This document shows, piece after piece, positions 1-8,579 of a DNA stretch of 64,000 nt. The translations under genes and the position numbers were made by a program. The stretch lies in contig NZ_FTMY01000005.1 in assembly GCF_900156165.1 (NCBI RefSeq), positions 1 through 64,000 on the forward strand. Direction: 5' to 3'. The DNA comes from Pseudacidovorax sp. RU35E. Its GTDB lineage: Bacteria > Pseudomonadota > Gammaproteobacteria > Burkholderiales > Burkholderiaceae_C. The stretch's first letter is position 1; each line of letters begins with the position of its first letter. A model generated the notes under the pieces. It was not told the origin of the DNA. It worked only from the letters and a program-made list of their open reading frames with translations, and did not search any database.

Positions 1-82
1 CGTGCTGCCCGCCGGCACCTTCACGTACAGCGAATCGCCCAACAAGGCCCGCTTCATCGCCACGCTGACCAAGACCTTCTGA
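1..82 (+). CDS. C-terminal end of a probable outer-membrane porin (partial)
   Basis: Reading from base 2, an open frame runs off the left edge and ends at TGA 80-82. The visible 26 residues finish in ...LTKTF. A terminal Phe after alternating polar and apolar residues is typical of the last strand of an outer-membrane beta-barrel. In Burkholderiales a TorF/Gcw_chp family porin often lies directly upstream of glnK-amtB, so this is the likely identity, but that rests on context. It ends 78 bp before glnK on the same strand and could share its transcript. Confidence 0.5.
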   Translation, partial: VLPAGTFTYSESPNKARFIATLTKTF

Positions 83-499
<417 letters not shown>

Positions 500-535
500 A
501 CCGAGACGGCAGAAGAAGGCACAAGAAAGACCAAG

Positions 536-2068
536 ATGAAGAAGTTCCTCGTATCCCTGGCGCTCGGCCTGAGCGTCCTCACGGCTGGCGTGTCCAGCTT
601 CGCGCAGGCGCCAGCCGCCACGACGGAGGCGCCCGCTGCCTCCGCACCGGCCGCCGCCGCGCCGGCCGCCCCTGCTGCCGCTGCCGCCGCCGCACCCGCT
701 GCTGCCGCACCGGCGGACGCCGCTGCCGCCGCTCCCGCGCCCAAGGTCGACAAGGGCGACGTCGCCTGGATGATGGTCGCCACCCTGTTGGTGATCCTGA
801 TGACCGTGCCCGGCCTGGCGCTGTTCTACGGCGGCCTGGTGCGCAGCAAGAACATGCTCAGCGTGCTGATGCAGGTGTTCGTCACCTTCTCGCTGATCGT
901 CGTGCTCTGGTGCATCTACGGCTACAGCCTGGCGTTCACCGAAGGCAACTCCTTCATCGGCGGCTTCGACCGGCTGTTCCTGAAGGGCATCTTCGACCCC
1001 GCCACCGGCGTCTTCGCGCCCGGCGCCACCTTCAGCAAGGGTGTCTACATCCCCGAACTGCTGTTCGCCACCTTCCAGGCCACCTTCGCCGGCATCACCT
1101 GCTGCCTGATCGTGGGCGCCTTCGCCGAGCGTGCCAAGTTCTCCGGCGTGCTGGTCTTCATGGTGATCTGGTTCACCTTCAGCTATCTGCCGCTGGCCCA
1201 CATGGTCTGGTTCTGGATGGGTCCGGACGCCTACACCGCCGCGGATGTGGTGGACGCCACCAACGCCAAGGCCGGCCTGATCTGGCAATGGGGCGCGCTG
1301 GACTTCGCAGGCGGCACCGTGGTGCACATCAACGCCGCCGTGGCCGGTCTGGTCGGTGCCTTCGTGATCGGCAAGCGCATCGGCTTCGGCAAGGAAGCCT
1401 TCACGCCGCACTCGCTGACGCTGACCATGGTCGGTGCCTCGCTGCTGTGGGTGGGCTGGTTCGGCTTCAACGCCGGCTCGGCGCTGGAAGCCGGCAACAG
1501 CGCCGTGCTCGCCTTCATGAACACCTTCTCCGCCACCGCCGCTGCCGTGCTGGCCTGGTCGCTGGGTGAAGCCCTGCACAAGGGCAAGGCCTCCATGCTG
1601 GGTGCCGCCTCCGGCGCCGTCGCCGGCCTGGTGGCCATCACCCCGGCCGCCGGCAACGTCGGCCTGATGGGCGCCATCGTGATCGGCTTCATCGCCGGCT
1701 TCGCCTGCCTGTGGGGTGTGAGCGGCCTCAAGCGCATGCTGGGTGCCGACGACTCGCTGGACGTGTTCGGCGTGCACGGCGTGGGCGGCATCGTGGGTGC
1801 CCTGCTGACCGGCGTGTTCAACACCCAGGCGCTCGGCGGCCCGGGCCTGGTGACCGACTGGGTCACGGCCACCGTCGGTTCCAACGGCATCGGCGCCCAG
1901 GTCTGGATCCAGCTCAAGGGCGTGCTGCTCACCATCGTGTGGTCCGCCGTGGTGGCCTTCATCGCCTACAAGATCGCCGACCTGACGGTGGGCCTGCGTG
2001 TGAGCGAAGAGGAAGAGCGCGAAGGCCTCGACATCACCGCCCACGGCGAGACGGCCTACAACCGCTGA
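536..2068 (+). CDS. amtB: Ammonium transporter AmtB with Ala-rich N-terminal extension
   Basis: The 510-residue protein is an Amt/Mep/Rh ammonium channel of the inner membrane. It begins with a cleavable-looking signal peptide (MKKFLVSLALGLSVLTAG, cleavage near SFAQ). An unusually long stretch of almost only Ala and Pro follows, to about residue 70. The Amt core starts at GDVAWMMVATLLV. Family motifs include ALFYGGLVRSKN, the GAFAERAKFSG segment, DFAGGTVVHINAA (first pore His region) and DDSLDVFGVHGVGG (second pore His). About eleven membrane segments are evident. It is translated right after glnK and presumably blocked by it. The C-terminal tail ends in EEEEREGLDITAHGETAYNR. Confidence 0.96.
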   Translation: MKKFLVSLALGLSVLTAGVSSFAQAPAATTEAPAASAPAAAAPAAPAAAAAAAPAAAAPADAAAAAPAPKVDKGDVAWMMVATLLVILMTVPGLALFYGGLVRSKNMLSVLMQVFVTFSLIVVLWCIYGYSLAFTEGNSFIGGFDRLFLKGIFDPATGVFAPGATFSKGVYIPELLFATFQATFAGITCCLIVGAFAERAKFSGVLVFMVIWFTFSYLPLAHMVWFWMGPDAYTAADVVDATNAKAGLIWQWGALDFAGGTVVHINAAVAGLVGAFVIGKRIGFGKEAFTPHSLTLTMVGASLLWVGWFGFNAGSALEAGNSAVLAFMNTFSATAAAVLAWSLGEALHKGKASMLGAASGAVAGLVAITPAAGNVGLMGAIVIGFIAGFACLWGVSGLKRMLGADDSLDVFGVHGVGGIVGALLTGVFNTQALGGPGLVTDWVTATVGSNGIGAQVWIQLKGVLLTIVWSAVVAFIAYKIADLTVGLRVSEEEEREGLDITAHGETAYNR

Positions 2069-2078
2069 TCGGCCCACC

Positions 2079-2125
2079 GGTCACGCCGCCTCTCGCGGCG
2101 GCGTGACCCGACCACAAGTTTTTTT
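2079..2125 (+). terminator. Hairpin plus T-run just after amtB
   Basis: A perfect 12-bp inverted repeat (2079-2090 GGTCACGCCGCC with 2097-2108) has a 6-nt loop and starts 11 bp after the amtB stop. A run of seven T follows at 2119-2125, but 10 nt beyond the stem, so this is not an ideal intrinsic terminator. It may act together with the second hairpin at 2150-2189. Confidence 0.55.
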
Positions 2126-2149
2126 AGCGAGAGTCTCCTTTGGATGTTC

Positions 2150-2189
2150 GGCCCGCAAGCGCTTCGGCGTGAGCGGGCCATTTTTTTTT
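2150..2189 (+). terminator. Intrinsic terminator with nested TTCG hairpin
   Basis: GGCCCGC (2150-2156) pairs with GCGGGCC (2173-2179). Inside the loop a second small stem CGC-TTCG-GCG can form. Nine T residues follow at 2181-2189. This is a textbook rho-independent terminator for the glnK-amtB transcript. It ends only 18 bp before the start codon of the next gene. Confidence 0.8.
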
Positions 2190-2207
2190 GCGCCCAATAA
2201 TCCCGGC

Positions 2208-3167
2208 ATGGCTGACCTCTTTCCCTCCGACGATCCCCAGGGCTGGACGGCCCTGCCGGGCAGCGACTGCGCGCTGGGCGAATCGCCTTTCTGGCATCCG
2301 GATGAGCGTGCGTTGTACTGGCTGGACATCCCGGGCCGGCAGGTGCTGCGCACGCGGGGTGACATCGCCCGCGGCCAGGCGGTGGTCGAGCGCTGGACCG
2401 TGCCGCAGGAGCCCGGCTGCATGGCGCCGGCCCGCCGGGGCGGCCTCGTGATCGCGCTGCGCGATGGCATCTACCGTGCCCACGAATGGGGCGGCGCGCT
2501 GCACTGCATCGCGCCCTTCGATCATGACGCGGCCACCATGCGCTTCAACGACGGCAAGTGCGATCCCCAGGGCCGGCTGTGGGCGGGCACGCTGCAGGAG
2601 CCCAAGGACCGGCCCATTGCCGCGCTCTACTGCATCGATGCCCGCGGTGGCGGCATGCCCCAGGTGCAGCGCATGGCCGGCGAGGCCATCACCGCCAACG
2701 GCCTGGTGCTGGTGCCCGAGCGGTCGCGCGTGTACTGGGCCGACACCAACGCCCACGCCATCCGGCAGTACGACTGGGTGGCCGAGCCGAACGCACTGGC
2801 CGGCGAGCGGCTCTGGCGGCAGTTCGACCCCAAGCCGGCGGGTTGGACTTCGGCATCGGGCCAGCCCTACGACGGCCGCCCCGATGGCGCCACGATGGAC
2901 GCGGACGGTCGCTACTGGGTGGCGATGTTCGAGGGCGGTCAGTTGCAGGCGCTGGATGCGCAAGGCCGCACCACGGATGTGCTGCCCCTGCCCGCACGCT
3001 GTCCCACCATGCCCTGCTTTGGCGGCGACGACCTGCGCACGCTCTTCGTCACGACCGCCCGCAAGGGCCGCCCCACCGAAGAACTGGGCCGGCAGCCGAT
3101 GGCCGGCCAGGTGCTCTGGCGGAGGATGGCCTCCCCCGGCCGCCCCGTGGCCTTCTTCGAGGACTGA
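2208..3167 (+). CDS. SMP-30/gluconolactonase family protein
   Basis: The 319-residue protein belongs to the SMP-30/gluconolactonase/LRE beta-propeller family, metal-dependent hydrolases of sugar or other lactones. Family blocks are LGESPFWHPDERALYWLDI near the start (metal-binding Glu), FNDGKCDPQGRLWAGT, ITANGLVL and PDGATMDADGRYWVAMF. The frame stays open upstream to 2103, but that stretch is the amtB terminator, so ATG 2208 (MADLFPSDD) is preferred. The gene ends 51 bp before glcE. The substrate cannot be read from sequence; gluconolactone, another sugar lactone or a regucalcin-like role are all possible. Confidence 0.88.
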   Translation: MADLFPSDDPQGWTALPGSDCALGESPFWHPDERALYWLDIPGRQVLRTRGDIARGQAVVERWTVPQEPGCMAPARRGGLVIALRDGIYRAHEWGGALHCIAPFDHDAATMRFNDGKCDPQGRLWAGTLQEPKDRPIAALYCIDARGGGMPQVQRMAGEAITANGLVLVPERSRVYWADTNAHAIRQYDWVAEPNALAGERLWRQFDPKPAGWTSASGQPYDGRPDGATMDADGRYWVAMFEGGQLQALDAQGRTTDVLPLPARCPTMPCFGGDDLRTLFVTTARKGRPTEELGRQPMAGQVLWRRMASPGRPVAFFED

Positions 3168-3218
3168 CAGGGTGTGAATCAAGGCACTGGCGCGGGGCCC
3201 TGACGTACCATCCCGCGG

Positions 3219-4322
3219 ATGACCCCCGCCCAGTCCCAGATCGCCGAGCGTGTGCGCGCCGCGGCGGCCCAGAAGCGTCCTCTGCGCCTGCGCGGCGCGG
3301 GCACCAAGGATTTCCACGGCGGGCCGCTCGACGGCGAGGTGCTCGCGCTGGACGGGCTGGCCGGCGTCACCAGCTATGAGCCCAGCGAATTGGTCGTGAC
3401 CGTGCAGGCCGGCACACCGCTGGCGCAACTGGAGGCGCTGCTCCAGGCCCACGGCCAGTGCCTGCCGTTCGAGCCGCCGCGCTTTGGCGAAGGCGGCACC
3501 GTCGGCGGCATGGTGTCGGCCGGCCTGGCGGGGCCGGCCCGCGCCAGCGTGGGCTCGGTGCGCGACTACGTGCTGGGCGCGAGCCTGATCAACGGCCGTG
3601 GCGAACTGCTGACCTTCGGCGGCCAGGTGATGAAGAACGTGGCGGGCTATGACGTTTCGCGCGTGCTGGCGGGCGCCTGGGGCACGCTGGGCGTGATCAC
3701 CGAGGTGAGCCTCAAGGTGCTTCCGGTGGCGCCTGCAGAGGCGACGCGCGTCTTCGACTGCAGCCAGGCCGAAGCCCTGCGTCTGCTCAATGCCTGGGGT
3801 GGGCAGCCGCTGCCATTGAACGCGAGCGTGTGGCAGGCCGAGTCCGGCGCCACCGTGGGTCGCCTGCACCTGCGCCTGCGCGGCGCGGCGGCGGCCGTGC
3901 AGGCCGCGGGCCGGCAACTCGGCGGCGAGGTGCTGCCGGCCGATGCCGCCGAGGTCCTGTGGGGAAGCCTGCGCGACCAGCGCCATGCCTTCTTCACCGA
4001 CGCCCTGGCGCTGGGCTGCGACCTGTGGCGTGCCAGCGTGCCGCAGACGGCGCCGTTGCTGGCGGGCGCCGGCCTGCCCCCGCCCCTGGTCGAGTGGCAT
4101 GGCGGCCAGCGCTGGTATGCCCTGCCTCCGGGCGGTGCCGCCGCCTTGGTGGAGGCGGTGCGCGCGGCCGGAGGCTGGACGGCGGCCTTCCGCCCCGCCG
4201 CAGACCGGCGCGCCACGCCCGCGCCCCTGCCTCCCGCCCTGCTGACCATCCATCGCGCATTGAAGGTCGCCTTCGATCCGGCCGGTATCTTCAACCCGGG
4301 CCGCCTGGTGCCCGGCCTCTGA
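3219..4322 (+). CDS. glcE: Glycolate oxidase FAD-binding subunit GlcE
   Basis: The 367-residue protein has the FAD-binding type 4 (PCMH) fold of GlcE, which with GlcD and GlcF oxidises glycolate to glyoxylate at the membrane. Motifs are LRLRGAGTKDF near the N-terminus, ELVVTVQAGTPLAQLE, FGEGGTVGGMVSAGLAGPAR, and VMKNVAGYDVSR with AGAWGTLGVITEVSLKVLP. The C-terminal HRALKVAFDPAGIFNPGRLV is the standard ending of this oxidase family. The usual upstream partner glcD is missing here; the preceding gene is the SMP-30 protein. A DUF1275 gene separates glcE from glcF. Confidence 0.92.
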   Translation: MTPAQSQIAERVRAAAAQKRPLRLRGAGTKDFHGGPLDGEVLALDGLAGVTSYEPSELVVTVQAGTPLAQLEALLQAHGQCLPFEPPRFGEGGTVGGMVSAGLAGPARASVGSVRDYVLGASLINGRGELLTFGGQVMKNVAGYDVSRVLAGAWGTLGVITEVSLKVLPVAPAEATRVFDCSQAEALRLLNAWGGQPLPLNASVWQAESGATVGRLHLRLRGAAAAVQAAGRQLGGEVLPADAAEVLWGSLRDQRHAFFTDALALGCDLWRASVPQTAPLLAGAGLPPPLVEWHGGQRWYALPPGGAAALVEAVRAAGGWTAAFRPAADRRATPAPLPPALLTIHRALKVAFDPAGIFNPGRLVPGL

Positions 4323-4338
4323 GCGCCCGACCTCCTCC

Positions 4339-5175
4339 ATGCGCCGCCTGCGCCATCTGACCGGCCGCCACCGCGCCCCGTCGACGAACCGGGCGCTGGG
4401 ACTGCTGCTGGCCTTCAACGCAGGCGCCATCAATGCGGGCGGTTTCCTGGTGTTGCACCGCTACACCTCGCACATGACCGGCTTCACCTCGCAGGTGGCC
4501 GATTCGCTGGTGCTGGGCGACATGACGCTGCTGCTGGGCGCCCTGGGTGCCATCCTGGCCTTCCTGGCCGGCGCGGCCACCGCCGCGATCCAGATCAACT
4601 GGGGCCGGCACTACCGGCTCGCGCATGTGTACGCGTTGCCGCTGCTGCTGGAGGCCGCGCTGATGCTGCCCTTCGGCCTCATGGGGGCGCTCACGCTCGG
4701 CTGGCACACGCCCTTCGCCGTTCCGCTGACGGTGCTGCTGCTGTCCTTCATCATGGGACTGCAGAACGCGCTGGCGTCCAAGATCTCGGGCGGAAAGATC
4801 CGCACCACCCACATGACCGGCAACTTCACCGACCTCGGCATCGAGCTGGGCAAGGCGCTGTACTGGAACCGCCGGCGAACCGACGCAACGCGCGTGCGGC
4901 CCAACCTGGAGCGGGTTCGCCTGTTCGGCGGCCTGATCCTGGCTTTCGTGACGGGCGGGCTGGCCGGGGCCACCGGCTTCAAGTACCTGGGCTTCATCTG
5001 CGTGCTGCCGCTGGCCGCGCTGCTGCTGTGGCTCTCGCTGCCGCCCTACCTGGACGACCTGCGCCACAACCAGGCCCTGCGCGCGTGGACCTTCGGCTGG
5101 CTGGGCCGGCTGCGGCTGCGCAGGCGTGGTGCCGCTTCCACCGGACCGCAGCCGCCGCAGCGGCCTCGCTCCTGA
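4339..5175 (+). CDS. DUF1275 (YoaK-type) integral membrane protein
   Basis: The 278-residue protein matches the DUF1275/YoaK family of small polytopic membrane proteins of unknown function. Visible signs are LLLAFNAGAINAGGFL at the N-terminus, YTSHMTGFTSQVAD (the family motif H-MTG), GLQNALASKISGGKIRTTHMTGNFTDLG in the middle, and about six hydrophobic helices. The C-terminal 35 residues are basic and probably cytoplasmic. It starts 16 bp after glcE and ends 45 bp before glcF, so it is very likely co-transcribed with the glycolate oxidase genes. Whether it works with them (for example in glycolate transport) is only a guess. Confidence 0.88.
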   Translation: MRRLRHLTGRHRAPSTNRALGLLLAFNAGAINAGGFLVLHRYTSHMTGFTSQVADSLVLGDMTLLLGALGAILAFLAGAATAAIQINWGRHYRLAHVYALPLLLEAALMLPFGLMGALTLGWHTPFAVPLTVLLLSFIMGLQNALASKISGGKIRTTHMTGNFTDLGIELGKALYWNRRRTDATRVRPNLERVRLFGGLILAFVTGGLAGATGFKYLGFICVLPLAALLLWLSLPPYLDDLRHNQALRAWTFGWLGRLRLRRRGAASTGPQPPQRPRS

Positions 5176-5220
5176 GCCGGCGCTGCGCCGCCCCACGACA
5201 GACACCTACCCCGAGACACG

Positions 5221-6453
5221 ATGCAGACCGAACTCTCTCCCCAGTACCAGGGCACGCCCGAGGGCCGCGAGGCCGAGGCCATCCTGCGCAAGTGCGTCCA
5301 CTGCGGCTTCTGCACCGCCACCTGCCCGACCTACCAACTGCTGGGCGACGAGCTCGACGGTCCGCGTGGGCGCATCTACCTCATCAAGCAGGTGCTCGAA
5401 GGCCGCACGCCCACGCGTGCCACGCAGCAGCACCTGGACCGCTGCCTCACCTGCCGCAACTGCGAAAGCACGTGCCCCAGCGGCGTGCAGTACGGCCACC
5501 TGGTGGACATCGGCCGCAAGATCGTGGACGAGCAGGTGCCGCGGCCGGCGGGCGAACGCGCCACGCGCTGGCTGCTCAAGGAAGGTCTGAACTCGCCGCT
5601 GTTCGCGCCGGCCATGAAGCTCGGCCAGGCCGTGCGCGGCCTGCTGCCGCCCAGCCTCAAGGCCAAGGTGCCGGCGCCGCGCGCCGCTGGCGCCTGGCCG
5701 CGCAACAGCCATGCGCGCAAGGCGCTGCTGCCCATGGGTTGCGTGCAGCCGGCCATGGCGCCCGCCATCGATGCGGCCACGGCCCGCGTGCTCGACGCGG
5801 CCGGCATCGAGGCGGTGGTGCCGCAGGCGGGCGGCTGCTGCGGTGCCATCCGCTTCCACCTGAACGACCAGGCGGGTGCGCTGGACCAGATGCGCGCCAA
5901 CATCGACGCCTGGTGGCCGCTGCTGCAGGGCGGCGGCGTGGAGGCCATCGTCAGCAATGCCTCGGGCTGCGGCGCTGCGCTGAAGGACTACGGCCATGCG
6001 CTGGCGCACGACAGCGCCTATGCCGACAAGGCCCGCGAGGTCTCGCGCCTCACGCGCGACCTGGGCGAACTGCTGCCGGCCCTGGTGCCGCTGCTGCGCG
6101 AGCGCGTGAAGGCGCCACAGGGCGTGATCGCCTACCACCCGCCCTGCACGCTGCAGCACGGCCAGAAGCTGCGCGGCGGGGTCGAATCGGGCCTGCGGGC
6201 GCTGGGCTTCGACGTGCGCGTGACCCAGACCGAAAGCCACCTCTGCTGCGGCTCGGCCGGCACCTATTCGGTGCTGCAGCCCGAACTGTCGACGCAGCTG
6301 CGCGAACGCAAGCTGGGCCACCTGCAGCGCTTGCAGCCCGAGGCCGTGGCCTCGGCCAACATCGGCTGCATCACCCATCTTCAGGCGGGCACCGAACTGC
6401 CGGTTCGGCATTGGGTGGAGTGGCTGGACGAGGCGCTGCAGCCGCGGGATTGA
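5221..6453 (+). CDS. glcF: Glycolate oxidase iron-sulfur subunit GlcF
   Basis: The 410-residue protein is the iron-sulfur subunit of glycolate oxidase and passes electrons from the flavin subunits to the membrane quinone pool. Two [4Fe-4S] motifs are intact: Cys25/28/31/35 (CVHCGFCTATCP) and Cys75/78/81/85 (CLTCRNCESTCP). Two CCG domains follow (GGCCGAIRFH and HLCCGSAGTYS), as in GlcF and heterodisulfide-reductase-like proteins. The length fits GlcF. It follows glcE and the DUF1275 gene on the same strand. Confidence 0.95.
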   Translation: MQTELSPQYQGTPEGREAEAILRKCVHCGFCTATCPTYQLLGDELDGPRGRIYLIKQVLEGRTPTRATQQHLDRCLTCRNCESTCPSGVQYGHLVDIGRKIVDEQVPRPAGERATRWLLKEGLNSPLFAPAMKLGQAVRGLLPPSLKAKVPAPRAAGAWPRNSHARKALLPMGCVQPAMAPAIDAATARVLDAAGIEAVVPQAGGCCGAIRFHLNDQAGALDQMRANIDAWWPLLQGGGVEAIVSNASGCGAALKDYGHALAHDSAYADKAREVSRLTRDLGELLPALVPLLRERVKAPQGVIAYHPPCTLQHGQKLRGGVESGLRALGFDVRVTQTESHLCCGSAGTYSVLQPELSTQLRERKLGHLQRLQPEAVASANIGCITHLQAGTELPVRHWVEWLDEALQPRD

Positions 6454-6562
6454 CGCGTCCCTGCGTCTTCCGGTGCCGACGCACGCCGGCGGGCGCTGCG
6501 GTCCGACAGGCGGCCGGGGCCGTCCGGCGCGAGGATTGCGCGCACTTTTCGAGGAGAACGCC

Positions 6563-6961
6563 ATGCCTTCACGCCATCTTCTGCTGTCTGCCGTGCTCGC
6601 GGTCTCGGGCGCGGCGGGTCTTGCCCACGCACAGATGCCGCCGTGGACCGAGGCCGGTCAGGGCCGCTACGTGTGCGGAGGCATCGGCTCCGACGAATCC
6701 ACCGCCATGCGCTCGGCGATGAAATCCCATCCGCTCTCGCTGCTCTTCGCGCGCGCGGATGGCGCCTATCTCGCCACCGTGGCGGTGGACATCCGGTCAG
6801 CGCAGGGTGGCCCCGGCCTCTCATTGCGCGCGGACGGTCCCGTCTGCCTGGTGGACCTGCCGGCGGGCGCCTATGTGGTGGAAGCCACCTTCGAAGGCCG
6901 CACCCAGCGGCGCGAGGTCAGCCTGGGCGGCGGCCCCAGGACGGCGGACTTCCGCTTCTGA
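6563..6961 (+). CDS. Small secreted protein, likely carboxypeptidase-regulatory-like fold
   Basis: The 132-residue protein starts at ATG 6563 behind a GAGGAG ribosome binding site; the frame is open further upstream but without a comparable signal. Residues 1-23 form a signal peptide ending LAHA-QMPP. The mature part has the pattern LLFARADGAYLATVAVDIRS...LVDLPAGAYVVEATFEGRTQRREVSLG. It closely parallels two genes at the right end of the window (63111-63611 and 63676-64000), which share the ...LAPGxYxVTA... turn and the order of strands. This suggests a small periplasmic beta-sandwich of the carboxypeptidase-regulatory type. Function unknown. Confidence 0.75.
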   Translation: MPSRHLLLSAVLAVSGAAGLAHAQMPPWTEAGQGRYVCGGIGSDESTAMRSAMKSHPLSLLFARADGAYLATVAVDIRSAQGGPGLSLRADGPVCLVDLPAGAYVVEATFEGRTQRREVSLGGGPRTADFRF

Positions 6962-7181
6962 CGCCCCTCCGCGGGCCCATCCCGGTAGCCGGCCGCGTGA
7001 CGAAACAGCGAGCAGGGTGACGCGAAGCGCGTCGATCCTCTGTCGAGTGGGGTTTCGGCGCGATGCGCCTGCATCGCCCGCTGCACGGCGGCATTCGCCT
7101 CCACTACACTTCGCGCCTCGCCATGGGGCGCGCATGGCGCGCCGACCTCGGCGCAGATCGAAGCAACTCTAGGAACCAATC

Positions 7182-7550
7182 TTGAACCGTCTCGAATTCA
7201 TCGAAAAGATCGCCTCCGCCCATGACGTCTCCAAGGCCGAAGCCGGCCGCATCCTGGAGACCATCACCAGCAGCATCGTCACCGCAGTCAAGAAGGGCGA
7301 CAGCGTGACCCTGGTGGGCTTCGGCACCTTCAAGCAGGTGGCACGCGCCGCCCGCACCGGCTTCAACCCGCAAGCCGGCGAGAAGATCAAGATCGCCGCC
7401 CAGAAGGTGCCGAAGTTCGTGCCGGGCGCCGCCTTCAAGGCCGCGGTCGATCCCAAGGCCGCCAAGCGCAAGGCCGACAAGGCCGAGAAGGCCGCCGCTG
7501 CCAAGCCGGCTGCCAAGAAGCCCGCTGCCAAGAAGGCCAAGAAGGCCTGA
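7182..7550 (+). CDS. HU-family DNA-binding protein with Lys/Ala-rich tail, TTG start
   Basis: Residues 1-90 are an HU/IHF domain: MNRLEFIEKIA, VTLVGFGTF (to residue 50), the DNA-intercalating arm RTGFNPQ (58-64) and KVPKFVPGAAFK. Residues 91-122 form a tail of Lys and Ala with PAAKKPAAKKAKKA repeats, like histone H1 or AlgP. HU bends and compacts DNA; such tails add non-specific binding. The start must be TTG 7182: an in-frame TAG lies at 7170-7172, there is no ATG before the conserved N-terminus, and AGGA sits at 7171-7174. A strong terminator follows. Confidence 0.92.
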   Translation: MNRLEFIEKIASAHDVSKAEAGRILETITSSIVTAVKKGDSVTLVGFGTFKQVARAARTGFNPQAGEKIKIAAQKVPKFVPGAAFKAAVDPKAAKRKADKAEKAAAAKPAAKKPAAKKAKKA

Positions 7551-7590
7551 TGACGCGGGGGCACCTTCGCGGTGCCCGTGCAAAGAACAA

Positions 7591-7612
7591 GAGGCCCTTC
7601 GGGGCCTCTTTG
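7591..7612. terminator. Terminator between HU gene and YcnI-PCuAC gene
   Basis: GAGGCCC (7591-7597), loop TTCG, GGGCCTC (7602-7608), then TTTGC. The outer bases can extend pairing (TGCAAAGA upstream with TCTTTGCA downstream), so the element may terminate both the rightward HU gene and the convergent leftward gene. Confidence 0.75.
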
Positions 7613-7660
7613 CATTGGGTGTGCGGGCTTTCCGTTCGATGAAAGCCCGCGACCGCCTTC

Positions 7661-8551
7661 TCAGTGCTGATGGCCACCGCTGCCCGCTGCAGCGGCTGGC
7701 GCGGCGCGCACCGGCAGCTGCACCTCGCGCGTGGATTCGTTGCCCTGCGCATCCTTGAAGCGCAGCGTCAGCGGCAGCGTACTGCCGACGGGCAGCGGCT
7801 GCTTCAGGTCCATCAGCATCACATGCAGGCCGCCGGGGCGCAGCTCGACCGTCTGGCGCGCGGGCAGCGCCAGTTCGTCGACGGCGCGCATCCGCATGTG
7901 GTCGCCCTGCATCGACATCTCATGCACCTCGGCGATGCCGGCGACCGGCGTACTGGCGCCGATCAGGCGCGCGCCCGACGGTGCCTGCAGCTTCATGAAA
8001 GCGCCGGTGCCGCTCTGCCCGGCCACGGCCATGCGGGCCCAGCCGTCACGCACGTCCACAGCCGCCACGCCGCGCGGCAGCACGTCCAGCTTCGCGGCGG
8101 GCAGGGGCAGCTTCTCGTCGGCTGCGCCCGTGGGCAGCTGGGCCCAGTCGCTGCTGCCCACGTCGCAGCCCTGCAGCACCTTGAAGTACAGCGGGCCGGG
8201 CTTGTCGGGCAGGCGGCCGCGCAGCACGAATTCGGTCTTCTGGTCGGCAGGTACGGCGGTGCCTGCGCTGGTGGCGGTCCAGCGCACCACGGCCTCGTTG
8301 CCGCTGCGCGTCTGCTCGATGCTCCAGCCGGGGCGCGCAGGCACGTCCTTCAGCGCGAAGCCCTGCGGCAGGCGCACGGTGAGGGCGTTGGTGAGCGTGG
8401 CGTCCTTGCAGGCATGGCCGACGCGGAAGGCGGCCTCGTAGTCGGTGCCGACGGTGGCGCCGCCGGGCGGCAGCGTCACGTGGGCGATGGCGCTGCTGCC
8501 GGTGCCGGCCAGCAGGGCGAGGGCGAGAAGAGGGCGGTTGAAGCGGCTCAT
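7661..8551 (-). CDS. YcnI-like (DUF1775) / PCuAC copper chaperone fusion
   Basis: The 296-residue exported protein has two copper-linked domains. After a signal peptide ending SSAIA, the mature chain would begin with His24 (HVTLPPGG), the N-terminal His by which YcnI-type DUF1775 domains bind Cu(II). From about residue 165 a PCu(A)C domain follows with His210, Met221, His243 and Met245. This spacing matches the known H-X10-M-X21-H-X-M copper motif exactly. The C-terminus ends GGHQH. ATG 8551 is chosen because the signal peptide begins there; the frame is open further upstream. It lies 28 bp downstream of the TonB receptor gene. Probable role: periplasmic copper capture and delivery. Confidence 0.9.
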   Translation of the reverse strand: MSRFNRPLLALALLAGTGSSAIAHVTLPPGGATVGTDYEAAFRVGHACKDATLTNALTVRLPQGFALKDVPARPGWSIEQTRSGNEAVVRWTATSAGTAVPADQKTEFVLRGRLPDKPGPLYFKVLQGCDVGSSDWAQLPTGAADEKLPLPAAKLDVLPRGVAAVDVRDGWARMAVAGQSGTGAFMKLQAPSGARLIGASTPVAGIAEVHEMSMQGDHMRMRAVDELALPARQTVELRPGGLHVMLMDLKQPLPVGSTLPLTLRFKDAQGNESTREVQLPVRAAPAAAAGSGGHQH

Positions 8552-8579
8552 GGTTCGGGTCTCCGGAGGATGGGGTGGA

